This document shows, in pieces, positions 1 to 5,601 of a DNA stretch of 13,592 nucleotides. Position 1 is the stretch's first letter; each line of letters starts with the position of its first letter. The stretch comes from WLMZ01 sp031410915. GTDB lineage: Bacteria; Actinomycetota; Acidimicrobiia; Acidimicrobiales; Ilumatobacteraceae. Below the pieces are notes generated by a model that had not been told where the DNA came from, searched no databases, and saw only the letters and a program-made list of their open reading frames with translations. The translations under genes were made by a program, and so were the position numbers. The stretch covers positions 1 through 13,592 of the forward strand of contig JANNZY010000117.1 in assembly GCA_031410915.1 (NCBI GenBank). The letters run 5' to 3'.

Positions 1-1913
1 CGCTGGAAGAACAGCACCCCGAGTTCGCCACTCCGGACTCGCCGAGCATGAAGGTCGGGGGTGGTGTGTCGGCCACGTTTGCGCCGGTGCAGCACCGCCA
101 GCCGATGACCAGCCTGGACAATGCGATGGACGGTGCCGAACTCGCCGCATGGGGCGATCGGGTCGTGCGCGGCCTGGCCGGCGAGCCGGCCGCGTTCGTG
201 GCCGAGCTGAAGATCGACGGCATCGCGATGAGCCTGCGCTACGAGCGCGGCGTGCTGGTCCAGGCCGCGACGCGCGGTGACGGTCGCGTCGGCGAAGACG
301 TCACCGAGAACATCAAGACCATCGCTGCCATCCCGCGCCGGCTGCAGGCTCTCGCCGGCGTTGCCGTGCCGGAGGTGATCGAGGTCCGAGGCGAGGTGTA
401 CATGCCACTCGCCAGCTTCGAAGCGTTGAATGCAGCGGCGGTCGAGGCCGGCGAGAAGCTGTTGGTCAACCCGCGCAACGCGGCGGCCGGCAGTCTGCGC
501 CAGAAGGATCCGCGCATCACGGCCAAGCGTTCGCTCAGCTTCTGGAGCTACCAGATCGGCGAGGTCGTCGGTGGCCCGGCGTTCACGTCACATCACCAGA
601 CGCTCGAGTACCTGCGCGGCCTGGGCTTCCCGGTCAACGAGAACATCCGCCAGCTCGGCGACCTGGACGCGGTCAGGTCGTATTGCACGCACTGGCAGAG
701 TCACCGCCACGATCTCGCCTACGACATTGACGGCTGCGTCATCAAGATCGACGATCTCGCCCAGCGCGAGAAGCTCGGCTTCACATCACGTGCGCCACGC
801 TGGGCGATCGCGTTCAAGTTTCCGCCAGAAGAGCGCACCACGCTGCTGAAAAACATCATGATCTCAGTCGGCCGAACGGGCCGGGTCACGCCGTTCGCGG
901 TGCTCGAGCCGGTGTTCGTCGGTGGGTCCACGGTCGGGTTGTCCACTCTGCACAACCAGGACCAGGTCGCGTTGAAAGACGTGCGCGCGGGCGACACGGT
1001 CATCGTGCGCAAGGCCGGCGACGTCATCCCCGAAGTCGTCGGCCCCGTGCTCGCGTTGCGGCCGGAGGGCTCGCAGCCATGGGTCTTCCCGTCGACGTGC
1101 CCGTGCCCGCTGCAGAGCACGCTCGTGCGGCCCGAGGGCGAGGCCAACATCGCCTGCGTCGAGCCGACGTGTCCGTTCCAGCGCGACCAGCGCATCATCT
1201 ACTTCGCCACTCGCGGCGCGATGGACATCGAGGGCCTCGGCGAACGCACCGTGTTCCAGCTCAGCGAGGCCGGTCTCGTCGCCGACCCGGCGGACATCTA
1301 CTCGCTGACGGTCGAGCAGTTGCTGACGTTGGAAGGCTTCGCCACCGTCAGCGCCGAGCGCCTCGTCGCCGCGATCCAGGGCTCGAAGAACCGGCCACTG
1401 CCGCGGCTGCTCACCGCACTCGGCATCAAGCACCTCGGCCCATCGGCGGCGGACGCGCTCAGCCGCGGCTTCGGCAACCTCGACGCGATCATGCGGGCCG
1501 GCGAAGCCGATCTGGCCACGCTCGACGGGGTGGGTGCCACCATCGCTGCGGCCATCAAGCGCTGGTTCGACATCGAATCCAACCGCGCCTTCATCGAGAA
1601 GCTGCGCGCCGCCGGGGTCGAGTTCGGCAACGTCGTCGTCAGCCGTCAGCCGCAGATCCTGGCCGGCAAGGCCGTGGTCGTCACCGGCACGCTGACCGGC
1701 TACAGCCGCGAGGAGGCCGAGGCCGCCATCAAGGACCGCGGCGGCAAGAGCCCCGGCAGCGTGAGCGCGAAGACGTTCGCAGTTGTGGTCGGGGCCGAGC
1801 CCGGCGCGTCCAAGCTCACCAAGGCCAACGATCTCGGCATCCCCATCCTCGACGATGCCGGCTTCGCCCAGCTCCTGGAAACCGGCGAGCTGCCACCAGC
1901 GACCCAGTCCTGA
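1..1913 (+). CDS. ligA: NAD+-dependent DNA ligase LigA (5' partial)
   Basis: Seals nicks in duplex DNA during replication and repair, using NAD+ as AMP donor. The reading frame is already open at the window edge (first full codon at base 3), so the ATG at 48 is internal; 636 residues are visible, against about 670-700 in the family, so roughly the first 50-80 are missing. Counting from base 3: the end of domain Ia with PMTSLDNAM; adenylation domain with the nucleotidyl-acceptor lysine K70 in KIDG (bases 210-212), VRGEVYMP, NPRNAAAGSLRQ and AIAFKFP; OB fold with GRTGRVTPFAVLEPV; a Cys4 zinc site (C366, C368, C385, C390); a helix-hairpin-helix region (about 405-545) including ALGIKHLG and LDGVGATIAAAI; and a C-terminal BRCT domain (about 552-630). 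The first Cys pair is C-P-C rather than the usual CxxC. It converges with the minus-strand gene beginning 6 bp further on, with no terminator hairpin between them. The family assignment is secure. Confidence 0.97.
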   Translation, partial: LEEQHPEFATPDSPSMKVGGGVSATFAPVQHRQPMTSLDNAMDGAELAAWGDRVVRGLAGEPAAFVAELKIDGIAMSLRYERGVLVQAATRGDGRVGEDVTENIKTIAAIPRRLQALAGVAVPEVIEVRGEVYMPLASFEALNAAAVEAGEKLLVNPRNAAAGSLRQKDPRITAKRSLSFWSYQIGEVVGGPAFTSHHQTLEYLRGLGFPVNENIRQLGDLDAVRSYCTHWQSHRHDLAYDIDGCVIKIDDLAQREKLGFTSRAPRWAIAFKFPPEERTTLLKNIMISVGRTGRVTPFAVLEPVFVGGSTVGLSTLHNQDQVALKDVRAGDTVIVRKAGDVIPEVVGPVLALRPEGSQPWVFPSTCPCPLQSTLVRPEGEANIACVEPTCPFQRDQRIIYFATRGAMDIEGLGERTVFQLSEAGLVADPADIYSLTVEQLLTLEGFATVSAERLVAAIQGSKNRPLPRLLTALGIKHLGPSAADALSRGFGNLDAIMRAGEADLATLDGVGATIAAAIKRWFDIESNRAFIEKLRAAGVEFGNVVVSRQPQILAGKAVVVTGTLTGYSREEAEAAIKDRGGKSPGSVSAKTFAVVVGAEPGASKLTKANDLGIPILDDAGFAQLLETGELPPATQS

Positions 1914-1919
1914 GTGTTC

Positions 1920-2465
1920 CTAAACGACGTCGAACTGCCAGGTGAATGACTTGGCGCGGTTGGGGCCGTCGATGATCTTCCAGTAGCGGACCTGCACGGT
2001 GTTGACGCCGGTGGTGAACTGCTCGACCGGCGCGCCGTCGGCCGGCGTGTAGGTCAGCGTCGAATTACCCGCCTCGAAGATGGTCACGAGCGGCACGTCG
2101 GGCTGGGCACCGGGCAGCGCGTTGGGTGCGACGTCCTCTCCGAGGGTGAACGTCTCGATCTCGATGCTGTTGACGATCAGCACGCCGGTGTAGCCGGTGA
2201 TCAGATCGACGATGATCTGCTCCTGCTGCAGCACCTGTGTTGCGCTGCGCACCGGGGTGATGTTCTCGATCTCGGTGGGCAGATCCTGCGCCTCGCGACC
2301 GGTCACCGAGGCGTTGACCCCGACGAACACGAGCACGATGCCGACAGCGATCGCGAAGCTGACCGCCAGGCGCTTCGCCTTCTGCTTCGTCGTCGGCCCG
2401 CCGACTGATTCTGCCTCGACGACGGTGAGCGTGTCGCGCAGCTGCTCGATCTGATTGCTGGTCAC
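1920..2465 (-). CDS. Hypothetical single-pass membrane protein
   Basis: Not recognised. The predicted product is 181 residues starting at GTG 2465. This start was chosen because GGGGAG (plus strand 2475-2480) lies 9 nt upstream; the frame stays open to an ATG at 2582, but that would overlap the divergent kinase start and has no comparable ribosome site. Residues 1-32 are polar and end in a basic patch (TKQKAKR). Residues 33-50 form one hydrophobic helix, so the N-terminus is probably cytoplasmic and about 130 residues lie outside. The outer part looks beta-rich, with alternating hydrophobic residues (VLIVNSIEIETFTL) and a closing segment VNTVQVRYWKI followed by SFTWQFDVV, compatible with an Ig-like fold. 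There are no cysteines or visible catalytic motifs. It is divergent from the PASTA kinase with a 100-bp gap, so shared control is possible. No function is proposed. Confidence 0.8.
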   Translation of the reverse strand: MTSNQIEQLRDTLTVVEAESVGGPTTKQKAKRLAVSFAIAVGIVLVFVGVNASVTGREAQDLPTEIENITPVRSATQVLQQEQIIVDLITGYTGVLIVNSIEIETFTLGEDVAPNALPGAQPDVPLVTIFEAGNSTLTYTPADGAPVEQFTTGVNTVQVRYWKIIDGPNRAKSFTWQFDVV

Positions 2466-2474
2466 TGCGCCATT

Positions 2475-2480
2475 CTCCCC
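2475..2480 (-). promoter_or_regulatory. Ribosome binding site deciding the GTG start
   Basis: The minus strand reads GGGGAG followed by 9 nt and then the GTG at 2465. The ATG that overlaps this site (in GAGAATGG) leads straight into a stop (ATG GCG CAG TGA), so it cannot be the start. This makes GTG the best start for the small membrane protein. Confidence 0.65.
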
Positions 2481-2556
2481 GCTCGCGGAGGATTTCGCGC
2501 GGTCGCGTGACCATGACCTCGCCGCGGGCCGCGCCCGAACTCCGAGATGAAGCCGA

Positions 2557-2562
2557 TAGTTT
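2557..2562 (+). promoter_or_regulatory. Putative -10 box of a leaderless kinase promoter
   Basis: TAGTTT fits the actinobacterial TAnnnT -10 pattern and ends 9 nt before the second in-frame ATG (2572) of the kinase gene; the first ATG (2566) is only 3 nt away. There is no purine-rich ribosome site before either ATG. A leaderless mRNA starting at or near ATG 2572 would explain both facts. No convincing -35 box is visible. The same layout precedes the SDR gene. Confidence 0.4.
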
Positions 2563-2565
2563 CGT

Positions 2566-4662
2566 ATGCCCATGGCGACCAATCCTTCGCTTCTCGGTCG
2601 CGTGCTGGCCGGACGCTACCGGTTGCAGCGGCGTCGGGGCGCGGGCGCTCACGGCGTGGTACTCGATGCCCACGACGAACAGCTCGACCGCGCGGTCGCC
2701 GTCAAGATCATGATGCCCCAGTTCGTGGCCGACACCGCGGCCGAAGCCCGGTTCCGTTTCGAGGCCCAGGCCGCCGCGTCGCTGACGCATCCGAACCTGA
2801 ACGCCGTGTACGACTGGGGCGTCGAGGAGATCGAGGGAGCAAAGGTCCCGTACCTGGTGCTCGAGCACCTGTCCGGCGGCAGTGTGCGCGACATGCTGGA
2901 TCGGGGCCGCCTGCTGACGCCGTCACAAGCGTTGGTGGTCGGCCTCGATGCGTGCCGTGGTCTGGATTTCATGCACCGTCGCGGTGTGATCCACCGCGAC
3001 CTCAGCCCGGCCAACTTGGCCTTCGGCGACGACCGTCATCTGCGCATCCTGGACGTCGGGTTGTCGCGTCTCGTGGCCGAGCAGATCTGGGCCGACCCGT
3101 CGTCGGCGGGCACCGATGCCGCTCGTTACGCCTCGCCCGAGCAAGCCGTCGGTGGCACGGTCGAGGACGGCACCATCACCTCGGCCACCGACATCTACAC
3201 GCTCGCGTTGATCCTGATCGAGACGGTCACCGGCCAGGTGCCGTTCCTGGCCGACTCCACGGTCGCGACACTCAGCGCACGGGTCGACAAGCTGATGCCG
3301 GTGTCGGCGGACTTTGGCCCGCTTGCATCAGTTCTGTCACGCGCCGGCAGCGCGAAGCCGGCCGACCGATACTCCGCTGCCGAGTTCGGGCGAGCATTGG
3401 TGCAGGCCGCAGAGAAGCTGCCCCGTCCGTTGCCGCTGCCCATCGTCGGTCAGTCGTCGTTCGCCGACACCACCGGTCCGATGCGTCGGCCCGACCAAGA
3501 ACTCGGCGATGCCGTCGCGGTCACAACGCTGCTGCCATTGCTGGCCGAGCCGCCGTTGCCACCCGCGCCGCAGCCGATCGACCCCCGGACCGGGCAACCG
3601 CCGGGCCCCCCGCCGATGCCGCACGAGATCGGTGCCACGGTCACGACGCCGGCGACGACCGATCCGCCGGTGCTGTTCAACGAAGAGTTCCCCGACCAGC
3701 CGCGCCGCCGTCGCCGGCGCAACGTGCTGATCGGCGTGTTCGTGCTGCTCGCCGCGCTGGCGGCCGGTGCGTTCGTCGCCGTCCGGCTGCTGGCCGACAA
3801 GCAGTACACGGTTCCCGAGCTCGCCGGCCAGACCGAGGGTGTGGCCCGCAACAACGTCGCCGGGAACAACTGGACCATCGTCACGCAGCGGGAACGCAGC
3901 GACGAGCAACCCGAGGGCACGGTCATCCGCACCGAGCCCGACGCCGGCCAGAAGTTGAAGGAAGGCCAGACCATCGTGTTCGTGGTCAGCGACGGTCCGA
4001 CCTTGTCGGCGCTGCCCGACGTGACCGGCCAGTCCCTGGAGCAGGCCTCGAGCACGCTCGACGCCGCCAAGCTGGCCATCGAGGTCGCCGAAGAGGTCTT
4101 CAGCGAGGACATCCCGACGGGCATCGTCATCAGCTGGACCGTGCCCGCGCAGCCGGGTCTCACGGTGGGCATGGACGTGATGCAGCAGACGGTCGTGTCG
4201 GTCGTGGTGTCGAAGGGGCCCCAGCCACGTGTCGTGCCGAACCTGGTCGGCCTCGACCCCGCGGCCGCACAGGCCGCCGTCGAGGGCCTGCAACTGAAGT
4301 TCGTCCGCGACGTGGACCGCTTCTCGCCCGACGTGCCGCTCGGCATCGTCATGGACCAGTCGGTCCCGGCCGGCACCGAGATCGCCCGCGGCGAGACCGT
4401 CGTGGTGGCCGTGTCGAAAGGCATCGAGTACATCCCCGCGCCATCGTTGGCTGGGCTGAACCTCGATCAGATCAAGGCCACGCTCGAGTCCGTCGGCCTC
4501 GCACTGGGCACGGTGACCGGGCCCAGCGACGGGTCGGGCATGCTCGTGCGGGCGACGGTCAACGGTGTCGGTGTCTTCTTGGGCGACCCGCTCCCGCGGG
4601 GCACGGCTCTCGACCTCGAATACGCACCGCCGCCGACCACCACCTCGTCCTCGACGCCCTGA
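2566..4662 (+). CDS. Transmembrane Ser/Thr protein kinase with four PASTA repeats (PknB/Stk1 type), atypical catalytic core
   Basis: Predicted sensor kinase: a cytoplasmic kinase domain linked to an outer region that in this family binds muropeptides or lipid II. Kinase domain about 18-275: Gly-rich loop GAGAHG (25-30), K47 in VAVK, probable helix-C glutamate E66, HRDLSPAN (143-150), metal-binding D163 in DVG, and RYASPEQA (187-194). Then comes a Pro-rich linker (about 285-378), an Arg cluster, a transmembrane helix (387-406) and PASTA repeats starting near 414, 479, 553 and 621; the protein ends in a Thr/Ser tail. Oddities: the catalytic-loop Lys of HRDxKPxN is Ser147, DFG is DVG, the GTxxY threonine is displaced (GTDAARY), and the DxxxxG glycine after helix F is Ala. 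K47, E66, D145, N150 and D163 are kept, so activity is possible but unproven. The alternative start at ATG 2572 removes two residues and fits the promoter better. The usual PknB neighbours (pbpA, rodA, FHA genes, pstP) are absent from the window. Confidence 0.9.
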   Translation: MPMATNPSLLGRVLAGRYRLQRRRGAGAHGVVLDAHDEQLDRAVAVKIMMPQFVADTAAEARFRFEAQAAASLTHPNLNAVYDWGVEEIEGAKVPYLVLEHLSGGSVRDMLDRGRLLTPSQALVVGLDACRGLDFMHRRGVIHRDLSPANLAFGDDRHLRILDVGLSRLVAEQIWADPSSAGTDAARYASPEQAVGGTVEDGTITSATDIYTLALILIETVTGQVPFLADSTVATLSARVDKLMPVSADFGPLASVLSRAGSAKPADRYSAAEFGRALVQAAEKLPRPLPLPIVGQSSFADTTGPMRRPDQELGDAVAVTTLLPLLAEPPLPPAPQPIDPRTGQPPGPPPMPHEIGATVTTPATTDPPVLFNEEFPDQPRRRRRRNVLIGVFVLLAALAAGAFVAVRLLADKQYTVPELAGQTEGVARNNVAGNNWTIVTQRERSDEQPEGTVIRTEPDAGQKLKEGQTIVFVVSDGPTLSALPDVTGQSLEQASSTLDAAKLAIEVAEEVFSEDIPTGIVISWTVPAQPGLTVGMDVMQQTVVSVVVSKGPQPRVVPNLVGLDPAAAQAAVEGLQLKFVRDVDRFSPDVPLGIVMDQSVPAGTEIARGETVVVAVSKGIEYIPAPSLAGLNLDQIKATLESVGLALGTVTGPSDGSGMLVRATVNGVGVFLGDPLPRGTALDLEYAPPPTTTSSSTP

Positions 4663-4677
4663 CCTCGGTCTCCGTTT

Positions 4678-4690
4678 CGCCGTACCGGCG
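4678..4690. repeat. Short inverted repeat upstream of the SDR gene
   Basis: CGCCG, a 3-nt loop TAC, then CGGCG, lying between the kinase stop and the SDR start and just upstream of the proposed -10 box. It could be a small operator or a chance dyad in G+C-rich DNA. It has no T-tract, so it is not a good intrinsic terminator. Confidence 0.25.
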
Positions 4691-4699
4691 TCGCGGCGT

Positions 4700-4705
4700 T
4701 AGCGT
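4700..4705 (+). promoter_or_regulatory. Putative -10 box of a leaderless SDR promoter
   Basis: TAGCGT matches TAnnnT and ends 8 nt before the ATG at 4714, the spacing expected if transcription starts at or close to the A of the start codon. No Shine-Dalgarno sequence lies between the box and the ATG. This suggests the SDR gene has its own promoter inside the 51-bp gap after the kinase gene. Confidence 0.45.
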
Positions 4706-4713
4706 CTCGCGTC

Positions 4714-5601
4714 ATGGGATCACTCGACGGACGCGTTGCAATCATCACCGGAGCGGGACGCGGCATCGGCCGCGAGCACGCGCTGCTGTTCGCAGCGGAG
4801 GGCGCGAAGATCGTGGTCAACGACCTCGGTGGGGCCAACGACGGCACCGGCACGGATCTCACCCCGGCCCAGCAAGTGGTCGAGGAGATCAGGGGGATGG
4901 GTGGCGAAGCCATCGTCAACGGCGACAACGTGGCCGACTGGGAGGGCGCGCAGCGCCTGATCAACAGCGCGATCGAAGCGTTCGGCGATCTCGACATCCT
5001 TGTCAACAACGCCGGCATCCTGCGCGACCGGGTGCTCGTCAACATGACCGAGGACGAGTGGGACGCCGTGATCACCGTTCACCTCAAGGGCCATTTCGCG
5101 CCGACCCGTTGGGCCGCGGCCTACTGGCGCGAGCAGACCAAGGCGGGCGTGGACAAGCCGCGCAACATCGTGCACACCTCGTCCACGAGCGGTCTGTTCA
5201 GCAACCCCGGTCAGGCCAACTACGGCGCAGCAAAGACCGGCATCGCCACGTTCAGCCAGATCGCAGCAAAGGAACTGAGCCGCTACGGGGTGAAGAGCAA
5301 CACGATCGCCCCCGGCGCGCGTACCCGCCTGACGCTGGCCACGCCGGGCCTCGAAGACATCCTGACGCCGAAGGAAGGCGAGTTCGACACGTGGGATCCG
5401 GCGAACATCTCGCCGCTCGTTGCCTACCTGTCCACCGCCGACTGCCCGTTCACGGGCGAGACGTTCTTCGTCCAGGGCGGCAACGTCACCCGCGTGAAGA
5501 GCTGGGAGATGGGCGACAAGATCGAGCAGAACGATCGCTGGACCGTCGCCCGCCTCGCCGAAGCCCTCGCCCCACTGGCGACCAAGCCCGGCGCTTCGTA
5601 G
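4714..5601 (+). CDS. Short-chain dehydrogenase/reductase, HSD17B4/MFE-2-like (probable 3-hydroxyacyl-CoA or hydroxysteroid dehydrogenase)
   Basis: NAD(P)-dependent oxidoreductase of 295 residues with a Rossmann fold. Visible motifs: cofactor loop TGAGRGIG (12-19), an acidic residue at the end of beta-2 (VVNDLGGA) typical of NAD preference, NNAG (98-101), and the catalytic set S157, Y170 and K174 in NYGAAK. The helix-4 position, usually Asn, is His (VHLKGHF). That His, together with GREHALLFAAEGA and NPGQANYGAAKTGI, is characteristic of the dehydrogenase unit of peroxisomal multifunctional enzyme 2 and of actinobacterial Hsd4A-like proteins, which act on 3-hydroxyacyl-CoAs or 17-hydroxysteroids. 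No hydratase or sterol-carrier domain is fused. The ATG at 4714 is preferred because a TAnnnT box lies 8 nt upstream. Its last 116 bases, stop included, are antisense to the surface-protein gene. Family secure; substrate inferred. Confidence 0.9.
   Translation: MGSLDGRVAIITGAGRGIGREHALLFAAEGAKIVVNDLGGANDGTGTDLTPAQQVVEEIRGMGGEAIVNGDNVADWEGAQRLINSAIEAFGDLDILVNNAGILRDRVLVNMTEDEWDAVITVHLKGHFAPTRWAAAYWREQTKAGVDKPRNIVHTSSTSGLFSNPGQANYGAAKTGIATFSQIAAKELSRYGVKSNTIAPGARTRLTLATPGLEDILTPKEGEFDTWDPANISPLVAYLSTADCPFTGETFFVQGGNVTRVKSWEMGDKIEQNDRWTVARLAEALAPLATKPGAS
5486..5601. other. 116-bp antisense overlap of two convergent genes
   Basis: The 3' end of the SDR gene (plus strand, stop 5599-5601) and the 3' end of the surface-protein gene (minus strand, stop 5486-5488) overlap tail-to-tail. 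On the minus strand this segment encodes residues 1899-1935, which are everything after the membrane helix. On the plus strand it encodes the end of the SDR. The two mRNAs would be complementary here, and no terminator separates them. Confidence 0.85.

Noticed and set aside
1905..1935. Bidirectional terminator between ligA and the small membrane protein gene
   Set aside because: Only 6 bp separate the two stops and I see no strong stem followed by T-runs on either strand.
2466..2582. N-terminal extension of the small membrane protein to ATG 2582
   Set aside because: It would overlap the divergent kinase start, lacks a ribosome site, and has an Arg-rich composition unlike the rest; GTG 2465 has GGGGAG at 9 nt.
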